Position numbers and translations under genes: made by a program. The notes below the pieces were generated by a model, which had not been told where the DNA came from, did no database searches, and was given only the letters and a program-made list of their open reading frames with translations. Of a stretch of 64,000 nucleotides of DNA, positions 30,264-38,571 are shown one piece after another. The first letter of the stretch is position 1; each line of letters starts with the position of its first letter. The DNA is from Thiotrichales bacterium (GTDB lineage: Bacteria; Pseudomonadota; Gammaproteobacteria; HK1), in contig JAPOSC010000018.1 in NCBI GenBank assembly GCA_026709935.1, positions 1 to 64,000 on the forward strand, written 5' to 3'.

Positions 30264-30376
30264 GATCGTGGCGGGTCGTGATCGTTTCGGGTCGGGTCTG
30301 GATCGGGCGTCGGCCGCGATACGACGCGGGCGGCGCCGTCCCGCGAGCGCGGAACGGCGCCACCGCTACCTTTTCC

Positions 30377-31972
30377 CTACCGCGGCTCCTTCCGGTAGCC
30401 CCAGAACGCCGCGACCGGGGAGACCGGCGCGCCCGAGATGTTCGTACCCATCGCGGTCGGCTGGTACCACTGGCCGAGGTGGATGTGCGTCGGCGACTGG
30501 GCCACGCGCTGCTGCAGCCTCTTCGCGATGTCGAGCTGCTTCGCCGGGTCCGGCTCGCTCGCGAACTCGTCGCGCAGAGCCTGAATCTGCTCGTCGCAGG
30601 GCCAGCCGAACAGCGCCTTGTCGCAGGCGGCGTTCAGAAACGGGGTGGTCAGCGGGCTCGCGTTGTCGACCGAGTTCCACGACGTGATGAACGCGTGCCA
30701 CCCGCCGTCTTCGGGCTTGTCCCGCTTGTTCCGGCGCCCGACCAGGGTCTGCCAGTCCATCGCCTGCATGTCGACATTGAGCCCGACCTTCTCCATCGCG
30801 TCCTTCGCGATCGGTGGCAGCGGCGCCAGCACCGCGAGGTCGGTCGGGTGCATCAGGATGACGGGGCTGCCGTCGTAGCCGGACGCCTCGACGAGTTCGC
30901 GCGCCCGCTTCAGGTTGCCTTCGAGCTTGTCCTCCATGCCCGCGTCGGTAGCGAGCGGCGTGCCGCAGATGAACATCGCCTTGCAGAGCTTGAAGTACTT
31001 CTCGTCGCCGATCGCGCCGAACAGGAAGTCTTCCTGGCTGAACGCGTACATCAGCGCCTGGCGCATCTCCGGGTTGTCGAACGGCGGATGGAGCGAGTTG
31101 TACCGGAAGGTGTACTGGTTCCCGAACGGATTGAGATCGATGAGCTGGATGTTCGGGTCCGCCTCCATCAGCGGCAGCAGGTCATGGGCCGGCGACTCGA
31201 TCACGTCGATCTCGCCCTTCGACAGCGCATTCATCTTCGTCTGCTGATCGCGGATGACCTTCCAGACCACCTTGTCGACGTGCACCATCTTGCCGCCGGC
31301 GAGCCCGTCACCCGGCTCGTCGCGCGGCTTGTACTGCTCGAACTTCGCGAACTCGGCCTTGTCCCCGGGCTTCCACTCCTCCTCGATGAACACGTACGGA
31401 CCGCTGCCGACATACTCGGTGATCTGCTCGCCCGGCGGCGTCGCCGCCACCCGGGCCGGCATGATGAACGGCACGTTGGAAGAGGGCTTGCCGAGCGCCT
31501 GGATGATGAGGCCGGTCGGCTCGTTCAGGGTGAACCGGAAGGTGTTGGGGCCGGTCTCGGTCATCTCCTCGACGAAGGACATCATCTTCTGTCCCATCGC
31601 ATCCTTCGCGCCCCAGCGCCCGATCGACGCGAGGACATCCGCACTCGTGACCGGCTGGCCATCGTGGAACATCAGTCCTTCGCGCAGCGTGAAGTCGTAG
31701 GTCTTGCCGTCATCGGAGACCGTCCAGTCCTCGACCATCTGCGGCTTGATCTCGCCCTTCGTGTTCATCGCGAACAGGGTGTCGTAGACCATGTAGCCGT
31801 AGTTGCGGGACATGTAGGCCGTGGTCCAGATCGGATCCACGATCTTCAGATCCGAGTGCATGTTCACGTTCAGCACGGTCTCGGCCTGCGCGCCATGACC
31901 GGCGGCAAGCATTCCGGCCACCGCGGCGGCCGCGCCCGTGCGTTTGAGAATTCTCGATGTGTTCAAGTCCAT
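30377..31972 (-). CDS. ABC transporter substrate-binding protein, family 5
   Basis: 531 residues from ATG 31972, preceded by GGAGG in the leader. Periplasmic receptor of the peptide/nickel/opine class. Signal peptide GAAAAVAGMLAAGHGAQA. Conserved YGYMVYDTLFAMNTKGEIKP, LREGLMFHDGQPVTSADV and YNSLHPPFDNPEMRQALMYA. The ligand cannot be read from sequence; homologues bind peptides, opines or sugar derivatives. First gene of the transporter operon, which ends with the D-lyxose-isomerase-like gene. Confidence 0.93.
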   Translation of the reverse strand: MDLNTSRILKRTGAAAAVAGMLAAGHGAQAETVLNVNMHSDLKIVDPIWTTAYMSRNYGYMVYDTLFAMNTKGEIKPQMVEDWTVSDDGKTYDFTLREGLMFHDGQPVTSADVLASIGRWGAKDAMGQKMMSFVEEMTETGPNTFRFTLNEPTGLIIQALGKPSSNVPFIMPARVAATPPGEQITEYVGSGPYVFIEEEWKPGDKAEFAKFEQYKPRDEPGDGLAGGKMVHVDKVVWKVIRDQQTKMNALSKGEIDVIESPAHDLLPLMEADPNIQLIDLNPFGNQYTFRYNSLHPPFDNPEMRQALMYAFSQEDFLFGAIGDEKYFKLCKAMFICGTPLATDAGMEDKLEGNLKRARELVEASGYDGSPVILMHPTDLAVLAPLPPIAKDAMEKVGLNVDMQAMDWQTLVGRRNKRDKPEDGGWHAFITSWNSVDNASPLTTPFLNAACDKALFGWPCDEQIQALRDEFASEPDPAKQLDIAKRLQQRVAQSPTHIHLGQWYQPTAMGTNISGAPVSPVAAFWGYRKEPR

Positions 31973-32193
31973 TCCTCCCTTGAGTCGGCGGTGCGACAAG
32001 TGCGAAACGGGTTTCCGATGCCAGTCATTCGGAGTGATGTCTTCAACGAATCTTCCCATGAAGAACCCGCCTGCCCGAACCGGGTCCCCGCGCAACATGG
32101 TATCGGAAGATTCGCGGCGAAGGACAACGCTGCCCGCCGGTTTCGATGTCGCCGCGCTCGGTGGCGTCGAAGGGGGCCTCGGGCCGGGCGGCC

Positions 32194-32886
32194 TCACGCC
32201 GCCGCGCATGTGGCGGCGGCCCGTAGCCCGTACAACCCCGAGCGCGACATCTTCGGAAGCATCGCGCCGCTCGGGAACACCTCGACCGGAGACACCTCCG
32301 CGCCGAGCATCCTGAATACCCCCTCCTGCTCCTCGAGACCCCAGGGCGCCATCGTCTTGCCGATGCGGTACGTGTACCCCGGCCCCATCCGCCGGGTGAG
32401 CCGCAGGCCCGCCGGCGCACAGTCCGCCTTGAGCCTCTCGGAGAACTGGCGCGTGATCGATTCGATGGCGAGCCACCCGGCGGTATCGAGGAGCAGAGCC
32501 ACGACCGGATCGTCGGCCGCCATCAGCGCGTCGATCCGCTGGTCGATGGCCTCTCCCGCGGTCATCGCGAACACCACCACCGACTCGCAGTCCCCGAGAA
32601 AGCGTTCGAACGCGACGCACGCGAATCGTTCGCCACCCTCCAGCTCCAGGATCGACCCCTCGCATGCCACAATCCCGACCCGCCGAAACCCCACCTCGCC
32701 TTGCGTGATGTCGCGCGCAATCGCCGCCGCCGTGTCCGCGGCCCGACGGATCGGCCGGCGGACCCGCTCCATGTCCCGGTAGCCCTGGATGCGCAGGATG
32801 CGTTCGGTCCGTACATCGACCGGCCCGGACCGAAACCGCCTCGCTTCGGACAGCGCGGGCAGGATTGACTCGGTGGCGGTCGTCAT
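32194..32886 (-). CDS. MetH activation-domain-like protein
   Basis: 230 residues resembling the stand-alone version of the SAM-binding activation domain of cobalamin-dependent methionine synthase. Supporting patterns are the helical SVVVFAMTAGEAIDQRIDAL, RRMGPGYTYRIGKTMAPWGL followed by EEQEGVFRML, and SGAMLPKMSRSGLYGL, which match the PGY...F..L and M.P..S.SG.Y signature of the domain. Such free-standing domains usually accompany corrinoid methyltransferases and help re-reduce or methylate the cofactor. No methyltransferase or corrinoid protein is in the window. Neighbours are a PF13769 protein and a MetF-like reductase. Confidence 0.72.
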   Translation of the reverse strand: MTTATESILPALSEARRFRSGPVDVRTERILRIQGYRDMERVRRPIRRAADTAAAIARDITQGEVGFRRVGIVACEGSILELEGGERFACVAFERFLGDCESVVVFAMTAGEAIDQRIDALMAADDPVVALLLDTAGWLAIESITRQFSERLKADCAPAGLRLTRRMGPGYTYRIGKTMAPWGLEEQEGVFRMLGAEVSPVEVFPSGAMLPKMSRSGLYGLRAAATCAAA

Positions 32887-32945
32887 TCGGGGGAATGCGG
32901 CAAAAGACCGGGGTGCTGACGGCGGCGCCGCGCACCACCGTCAGC

Positions 32946-33236
32946 TCAGGCCCCGCATTGCGCGAGCGCTTCGGCCCTGATGGCGTCATAGCGCGCCTCG
33001 ATATCCGCGGCGATGGTGGTGGCCACGGTTTCAGAGTCGCCCTCGCGCACTTCCGGCGCCCCCTTGTTCCAATGGGTCAGATAGGCGTCGGTGCCGGCCA
33101 GTTTCTTCTTCATGGCGACGAGATCGATCAGTTCCTGGAACCGCTGGCTCAGCTCGATCTTGTGTCGGCCGCCCCGGCCCCGGGCCTCGACCACGGACGG
33201 GATGTCCTGCCAGTAGAGAATCGTGACCCTTGCCAT
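32946..33236 (-). CDS. PF13769-type 'virulence factor' small protein
   Basis: 96 residues, soluble, no signal peptide. Pattern VTILYWQDIPSVVEARGRGG followed by KIELSQRFQELIDLVAMKK fits the family carried in databases as 'virulence factor', a name without functional meaning here. Homologues often sit beside MetF-like and corrinoid methyltransfer genes. Here it is in the same operon as the MetH activation-domain protein and divergent from the MetF-like gene. Confidence 0.72.
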   Translation of the reverse strand: MARVTILYWQDIPSVVEARGRGGRHKIELSQRFQELIDLVAMKKKLAGTDAYLTHWNKGAPEVREGDSETVATTIAADIEARYDAIRAEALAQCGA

Positions 33237-33495
33237 CGGGCACTCCTGATGGACGGGCTCCAGCCCGGATTTCGCACAGGTTGCGGGCCCACGTCATGCG
33301 CATGCGATGACGGATGGTTTGCGAATATACGTGCAGTGTCCCAGCGAGTGAAGAATCGACGGCGCGTTGCCGATATCCCCGGCGAGCATGACGCCAATTC
33401 CGCCAAGCGCGTCGCTTCCGGGATAGCCGCGACGCTCGCGAAAGCGAGAATCCGCCATCATCGCGGCTCAGTCGCGGATCAATGGAGAACGCAGC

Positions 33496-34446
33496 GTGAC
33501 GATGCAATCTGCCGGGCGCATCGTAGACATCGGGTCGAGGCTGTCCCCACGGCAGTCGATCATCGATCTGCTGTCCGGCTTTACCACCGAAACGACTCCC
33601 GGCGCGGCCGCGAAGATCGAGGACTATCGCGCCCACCTGCGGCCCGGGGCGACCGTGTTTATCACCTTCCTGCCGGGGTCGAGTTTCGACGACACCATCG
33701 CGGTCGCGGTCCGGCTGCGCCGCGAAGGGTTCAACCCCGTCCCGCACTTTGCGGCGCGCAGCGTCCCGAACCGCACGTTCCTCGACGAGAACCTCGCCCG
33801 CCTCAGGGGCGAAGCCGACATTGATCAAGCCCTTCTCGTCGGCGGCGCGCTCAACCAGCCGCTCGGCGAGTTCTCCGACACCATGCAGCTCCTCGAGACC
33901 GGACTGTTCGACAGGTACGGAATCGGGCGAATCGGCATCGCCGGACACCCCGAGGGCAGCCCGGATATTTCGGACGCGCAGGTCCGCGCGGCGCTTGCGT
34001 GGAAGAATGGGTTCGCGCAGCGCACCGGCGCCTCTCTGTACATCGTCACCCAGTTCTGCTTCGAGGCCGCGCCCGTGATCGCGTGGGACAGGCGCATCCA
34101 GTCCGAGGGCAACCGACTCCCGGTCCATATCGGCATTCCCGGCCTCGCATCGCTCAAGGCGCTCATCGGCCACGCGAAGGCCTGCGGCGTCGGCCCTTCG
34201 ATGCGCTTCCTCACCCGCCAGGCGCGCAACGTCACGAAGTTGCTCAAGATCAGCGCCCCCGATCGCCTGGTCGCCGGGCTCGCCGCCTACCGCGCCGACG
34301 ACCCGCGGTGCGGGATCCGCGGCGTCCACGTCTACCCGCTCGGCGGATTGAAGAAGTCGGCGCAGTGGGCGCAGGCGGTGGCCGACGGCCGGTTCGAGAT
34401 GCGTGAAGGCAGCCAGGGTTTCGAGGTGGACGCATCGCCGGACTGA
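33496..34446 (+). CDS. Methylenetetrahydrofolate reductase-like protein
   Basis: 316 residues from GTG 33496, supported by GGAGAA 6 bases upstream. Resembles MetF: TIM barrel with ETTPGAAAKIEDYRAHLRPG at the first strand, VFITFLPGSSFDDTIAVAV, PHFAARSVPN, GRIGIAGHPEGSPDI and IVTQFCFEAAP. MetF reduces 5,10-methylene-THF to 5-methyl-THF or runs in reverse during C1 catabolism. The neighbours argue for a dissimilatory or corrinoid-linked C1 role rather than methionine synthesis alone, which is inference. Confidence 0.88.
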   Translation: MTMQSAGRIVDIGSRLSPRQSIIDLLSGFTTETTPGAAAKIEDYRAHLRPGATVFITFLPGSSFDDTIAVAVRLRREGFNPVPHFAARSVPNRTFLDENLARLRGEADIDQALLVGGALNQPLGEFSDTMQLLETGLFDRYGIGRIGIAGHPEGSPDISDAQVRAALAWKNGFAQRTGASLYIVTQFCFEAAPVIAWDRRIQSEGNRLPVHIGIPGLASLKALIGHAKACGVGPSMRFLTRQARNVTKLLKISAPDRLVAGLAAYRADDPRCGIRGVHVYPLGGLKKSAQWAQAVADGRFEMREGSQGFEVDASPD

Positions 34447-34641
34447 GAGCCGAGGCATTCCGGAACGGCCTGTCTGTGGATATCATGGACAAGCCGTTTC
34501 ACCACGACTTGCTCACATCTCGACCGGCGCCACCGCAGCCACGAAAAGCTCCGCTCAGTGGGGCCGGCGGTTTGGGGAGCAGCCTGAACACTCCTTCGCT
34601 CAGCCGCTGGGCAGTCCGGACCGGCAGAACCATCTCACAGA

Positions 34642-35625
34642 ATGACTGAAATACTCTCTCTCGCGGCGGGCAACCTGATTTCGCCGATCATTCTGTGTTT
34701 CGTACTGGGCATGTCGGCAGCGCTGGCGCGTTCCGATCTGACCATCCCGGAGGCGGTTGCCAAGGGGATGTCGATCTACCTTCTGTTTGCCATCGGCTTC
34801 AAGGGCGGCGCCGGGGTCGCGGAACACGGCATCGACGCCCGACTGGCCGCGGCGCTGACGTCGGGGGCACTTCTGTCCCTGAGCCTGCCGTTCATCGCTT
34901 ACACACTTCTCGGTGCTCTCACCCGTCTCGACACGGTCGACAAGGCAGCCGTCGCCGCGCACTACGGTTCGATATCGATCGTCACGTTTGTCGCCGCATC
35001 ATCGGTTCTCGAAAGCCAGGGCATATCCTCCGAGGGTTACATGGTGGCCGTCGCGGCGGTGATGGAAGCCCCCGCCATCTTGTCCGCGCTCTGGATTGTT
35101 GCGCGCTCCGGGGGTCAAGGCATCGCGGACACGAGGCTTTACCGCGAGATACTGCTGAACGGTTCGATCGTCCTGCTTGTGGGTGCGTTCCTGATTGGCG
35201 CGATCACGGGGGAGAAAGGGCTGGAGACCATCTCCCCATTCATGGTTTTGCCCTTCCAGGGCGTACTTTGTCTGTTTCTGATGGACATGGGGCTTGTCGC
35301 CGGCCGGGGACTGCGGGACCACCGGGCCGCCCTGCGAGGCGGCGCAATACTCTTCGGGCTTGCCATGCCGCTCGTCGGAAGCGCATTCGGACTTCTGGCC
35401 GGGTATCTGGTTGGCCTGTCATCGGGCGGGACGGCATTGCTGATGACGCTTGCGGCATCGGCGTCCTATATCGCCGTGCCCGCCGCCATGCGCGTCGCAT
35501 TACCCGAGGCGCGACCCGCTGTGTATTTGACGCTATCGCTGGGCGTCACCTTTCCGTTCAACCTGGCGGTCGGAATTCCGGTCTACACCGCCGTGGCGAG
35601 CATGATTGCCGGAGGCCCTTCATGA
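34642..35625 (+). CDS. sbtA: Sodium-dependent bicarbonate transporter SbtA family
   Basis: 327 residues, about ten membrane helices. The SbtA/DUF897 pattern is clear: ISPIILCFVLGMSAALARSD, YLLFAIGFKGGAGVAEHG, AHYGSISIVTFVAASSVLES, VAAVMEAPAILSALWIV, and FPFNLAVGIPVYTAVA. Imports HCO3- with Na+ across the inner membrane as part of a CO2-concentrating capacity. Base composition appears lower in GC than its neighbours, hinting at transfer. The stop overlaps the sbtB start by 4 bases (ATGA). Confidence 0.92.
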   Translation: MTEILSLAAGNLISPIILCFVLGMSAALARSDLTIPEAVAKGMSIYLLFAIGFKGGAGVAEHGIDARLAAALTSGALLSLSLPFIAYTLLGALTRLDTVDKAAVAAHYGSISIVTFVAASSVLESQGISSEGYMVAVAAVMEAPAILSALWIVARSGGQGIADTRLYREILLNGSIVLLVGAFLIGAITGEKGLETISPFMVLPFQGVLCLFLMDMGLVAGRGLRDHRAALRGGAILFGLAMPLVGSAFGLLAGYLVGLSSGGTALLMTLAASASYIAVPAAMRVALPEARPAVYLTLSLGVTFPFNLAVGIPVYTAVASMIAGGPS

Positions 35626-35933
35626 AAACGCATCGGGCAAAGCGCGTTGAAATCATCATCGAGAAGCCGCTTGAGCCCCGTCTGACGGACGCGCTGACCG
35701 AAGCAGGGGTGACCGGCTACACCGTTCTCCCGGTCCAGGGTGGTTCGGGACGGTCGGGGCGATGGAGCAGCTCCGGCGAAGTTTCGCCGGGAAGCGGCAT
35801 GGTCGCGATCGTTTGTCTGACGCGGCCCGACCGGGTGGAGAACTTGATCGAGGTCGCATTCTCGGTGGTCGAACGTCATATCGGCGTGGTTTCGATAAGC
35901 GACGCCGAGGTGCTCAGGGTGGCCCGCTTCTGA
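35622..35933 (+). CDS. sbtB: PII-like regulator SbtB
   Basis: 103 residues from ATG 35622. Trimeric PII-like protein that gates SbtA in response to adenylate nucleotides (family knowledge from cyanobacteria). Ferredoxin-like fold with VEIIIEKPLEPRLTDALTEA, a flexible T-loop rich in Gly/Ser (QGGSGRSGRWSSSGE), and MVAIVCLTRPDRVENLIEVA. It lacks the C-terminal CxxxxC redox loop of many cyanobacterial SbtB proteins, so redox control is unlikely. Translationally coupled to sbtA. Confidence 0.85.
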   Translation: MKTHRAKRVEIIIEKPLEPRLTDALTEAGVTGYTVLPVQGGSGRSGRWSSSGEVSPGSGMVAIVCLTRPDRVENLIEVAFSVVERHIGVVSISDAEVLRVARF

Positions 35934-35942
35934 AGCGAGCCA

Positions 35943-37247
35943 TCAGCAATCCAGCGTCGTCGTTCGCTCCCACTGCGTGAGGTGCCTGGAGTACTCGTCC
36001 CACTCCTGCATCTTGAGCTTGACGTAGGAGGCGGAGAAGGCATCGCCGAGCGCGGCCTTGAGCGCCTTGTCCCGGTCGAAGGCGCGGATGGCGTCGAGGA
36101 GGTACAGCGGCAGCCGGCGGGCGCGCACCTTGTGGCCTTCCGCATACATGTCGATGTGGCTCGGCTTGCCGGGGCTGCGGTCGTTGTCGATGCCGTCGAG
36201 CCCGGCCGCGATGATGCCCGCGTGCAGCAGGTAGGGGTTCGCCGCGCCGTCGGCGAGCCGCAGCTCGAACCGGCCCGAGTCCGGGATGCGCACCATGTGG
36301 GTGCGGTTGTTGCCGGCCCACGTAACCGTGTTCGGCGCCCATGTCGCCCCGGACGAGGTGACCGGCGCGTTGATGCGCTTGTAGCTGTTCACGCACGGGT
36401 TGGTCAGCGCGCAGAGCGCCTCCGCGTGGTGCAGGACCCCACCGAGGAACTGGCGCGCGAGCGTCGAGAGCCCGAGGTCGTCGCTCCCGTCGAGGAAGAG
36501 GTTCCGGTTCGTCTCCATGTCCCACGCCGAGACATGGGCGTGGCAGCCGTTGCCGGTGAGGTGCGCAAAGGGTTTCGGCATGAATGTCGCGCGCAGTCCG
36601 TGCTTCTCCGCGATCGACTTCACCATGAACTTGAAGAACGCATGGCGGTCCGCGGTGACCATGCAGTCGTCGTAGTCCCAGTTCATCTCGAACTGACCGT
36701 TGGCGTCCTCGTGGTCGTTCTGGTAGGGGCCCCACCCGAGTGCGATCATCGCGTCGCAGATCTCGGAGATGACATCGTAGCGGCGCATCAGCGCCGACTG
36801 GTCGTAGCAAGGCTTGGCGTCGGTGTCGCGGGGGTCAGAGATCGTATCCCCCGAAGGGTCGATGAGGTGGTATTCCGCCTCCACCCCGGCCCGCACCACG
36901 AAACCCCTCCCTGCCGCCGCATCGATCATCCGCGCCAGCACCCGGCGCGGCGCCTGGTCCACGGGCGCACCGTCCATCACGAGATCGCCCGCCACCCACG
37001 CCACCTCCGGCTTCCAGGGAAGCTGGACGAGGCTTGAGGGATCGGGCACGGAGAACATGTCGGAATGGGCCGGCGTCATGTCGAGCCAGGTCGCGAAGCC
37101 CGCGAAGCCCGCCCCGTCTTCCTCCATCGCCCCCGCCGCCGAGGCCGGAACCAGTTTCGAGCGCTGCGCGCCCCGGAAATCGGTGAAATTGAAAAGGAAG
37201 TACTTCACGCCATGCTGCTTGGCGAATGCGTCGAGCTTGCCGGCCAT
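35943..37247 (-). CDS. GlnT-type glutamine synthetase / gamma-glutamylmethylamide synthetase
   Basis: 434 residues. ATP-dependent ligase joining glutamate to ammonia or an amine. Metal/ATP motifs: GVEAEYHLID, WGPYQNDHEDANGQFEMNWD, and LTGNGCHAHVSAWDMETNRN, and the substrate loop INAPVTSSGATWAPN with RIPDSGRFELRLADGAANPY. Length and motifs fit the GlnT/GMAS branch rather than GlnA (no adenylylation-site Tyr motif seen). GMAS would use methylamine, glutamine synthetase ammonia; the sequence alone does not decide. The nearby glutamate-synthase-like operon is the usual partner of GlnT/GMAS (glxBCD or mgsABC). Confidence 0.85.
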   Translation of the reverse strand: MAGKLDAFAKQHGVKYFLFNFTDFRGAQRSKLVPASAAGAMEEDGAGFAGFATWLDMTPAHSDMFSVPDPSSLVQLPWKPEVAWVAGDLVMDGAPVDQAPRRVLARMIDAAAGRGFVVRAGVEAEYHLIDPSGDTISDPRDTDAKPCYDQSALMRRYDVISEICDAMIALGWGPYQNDHEDANGQFEMNWDYDDCMVTADRHAFFKFMVKSIAEKHGLRATFMPKPFAHLTGNGCHAHVSAWDMETNRNLFLDGSDDLGLSTLARQFLGGVLHHAEALCALTNPCVNSYKRINAPVTSSGATWAPNTVTWAGNNRTHMVRIPDSGRFELRLADGAANPYLLHAGIIAAGLDGIDNDRSPGKPSHIDMYAEGHKVRARRLPLYLLDAIRAFDRDKALKAALGDAFSASYVKLKMQEWDEYSRHLTQWERTTTLDC

Positions 37248-37417
37248 TGGTCTTCTCCCTCGGTTCGTCAGATACGGTCAGATACGTCGTTTGGTGGTGG
37301 AGCGGATTCGAGGTCGGAGCACCTCCGCCTCGGAATCCGGCTTGTTTTCGCAAGGTGGTGAGAGTCTACTGGCACGATGGATGCTTGTGATACAGGTTGT
37401 GCGAGAGGAACCCCGCC

Positions 37418-38362
37418 ATGTCCCGCCGTCTCGTAGCCGCTGCCGCCCAACTCGGTCCCATCCATCGCACGGATTCGCGCGAGAGCGTCGTCCGGCGCCT
37501 CGTCGACCTGATGCGCCAGGCCGCGGACCGCGGATGCAGGCTCGTCGTCTATCCCGAGCTTGCGCTCACCACATTCTTCCCGCGCTGGCTCTACCAATCG
37601 CAGGCCGAGATCGATGCCTGGTTCGAACACGAGATGCCGAACGCCGCGACCCGACCGCTCTTCGACGAAGCCAGGCGACTCGGGATCGGGTTCCACCTCG
37701 GCTACGCGGAGCTCTGCCAAGAAGACGGACTGACGCGACGTTTCAACACCGCGATCCTGGTCGGCCCCGACGGCGCGATCATGGGCAAGTACCGCAAGAT
37801 CCACCTGCCCGGCACCGCCGATCCGGTCCCGGGCGCGCCATTCCAGCACCTGGAGAAGCGCTACTTCGAGGTCGGCAACCTCGGCTTCCCGGTATGGCGT
37901 GCGCACGGCGCCATGGTCGGCATGTGCATCTGCAACGATCGCCGCTGGCCGGAGACATTCCGGGTCATGGGGCTCAAGGGCGCGGAGATGGTGGTGCTCG
38001 GGTACAACACCCCGGACTTCAACATCCACACCGACGAGCCGAAGCACCTGCGCATGTTCCACAACCACGTCACCATGCAGGCGAATGCATACCAGAACGG
38101 TTGCTGGGTGATCGCGTCGGCCAAGGCCGGCCGCGAGGACGGGTTCGGGCTCATCGGAGGGTCGTGCATCATCGCACCGACCGGGGAGATCGCGGCGGTA
38201 GCAATGACCGAGGACGATGAGCTGATCACCTGCGACATCGACTTCTCGCTCGGCGAATACATCCGGCGCACCGTGTTCAACTTCGCCATGCACCGCCGCA
38301 TCGAGCACTACGGAATCATCACCGAGCAGACCGGCGTAGTCGCGAGCCCGGAGAACGGATAG
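37418..38362 (+). CDS. N-carbamoyl-D-amino-acid hydrolase
   Basis: 314 residues from ATG 37418, with GAGAGGAA upstream deciding the start over ATG 37397. Nitrilase-superfamily amidase that hydrolyses N-carbamoyl-D-amino acids to the D-amino acid, CO2 and ammonia. The catalytic triad sits exactly at the known D-carbamoylase positions: Glu47 (VVYPELALTTFF), Lys127 (KYRKIHLPG) and Cys172 (GMCICNDRRWPE). NDRRWPE is diagnostic of the subfamily. No hydantoinase is next to it, so the substrate source is unclear. Overlaps the convergent small gene by 55 bases. Confidence 0.93.
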   Translation: MSRRLVAAAAQLGPIHRTDSRESVVRRLVDLMRQAADRGCRLVVYPELALTTFFPRWLYQSQAEIDAWFEHEMPNAATRPLFDEARRLGIGFHLGYAELCQEDGLTRRFNTAILVGPDGAIMGKYRKIHLPGTADPVPGAPFQHLEKRYFEVGNLGFPVWRAHGAMVGMCICNDRRWPETFRVMGLKGAEMVVLGYNTPDFNIHTDEPKHLRMFHNHVTMQANAYQNGCWVIASAKAGREDGFGLIGGSCIIAPTGEIAAVAMTEDDELITCDIDFSLGEYIRRTVFNFAMHRRIEHYGIITEQTGVVASPENG

Positions 38363-38547
38363 CCGACCGGCCGGCGCCGGGTCGATGGTCGGGCGGCCAT
38401 GATCCGACGCACCGTTTCGAGATTGAACTCGACCCGCTCGTCGAGGGTGGCCTTGCTCATGAAGTCACGCCCGTAGATGGCCGATTCGGGGTACCGGTGG
38501 GTCGGATAGCGGTAGCCGACAGCTACGATCGTGATGTTGAGCTGCAT
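38308..38547 (-). CDS. Small uncharacterised protein
   Basis: 79 residues from ATG 38547. The first about 55 residues (MQLNITIVAVGYRYPTHRYP, AIYGRDFMSKATLDERVEFN) look like a genuine protein, whereas the tail overlapping the convergent D-carbamoylase is less convincing. It begins 25 bases downstream of the TIM-barrel gene on the same strand. It could be an intact small gene or the remnant of a longer one. No function can be assigned. Confidence 0.4.
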   Translation of the reverse strand: MQLNITIVAVGYRYPTHRYPESAIYGRDFMSKATLDERVEFNLETVRRIMAARPSTRRRPVGYPFSGLATTPVCSVMIP

Positions 38548-38571
38548 GGCGTTCGACTCGACAGGAGGCAT

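Noticed and set aside
30278-32782. 834-codon plus-strand frame opposite the substrate-binding protein
   Set aside because: Same shadow effect; the minus-strand family 5 binding protein has signal peptide, ribosome binding site and conserved motifs.
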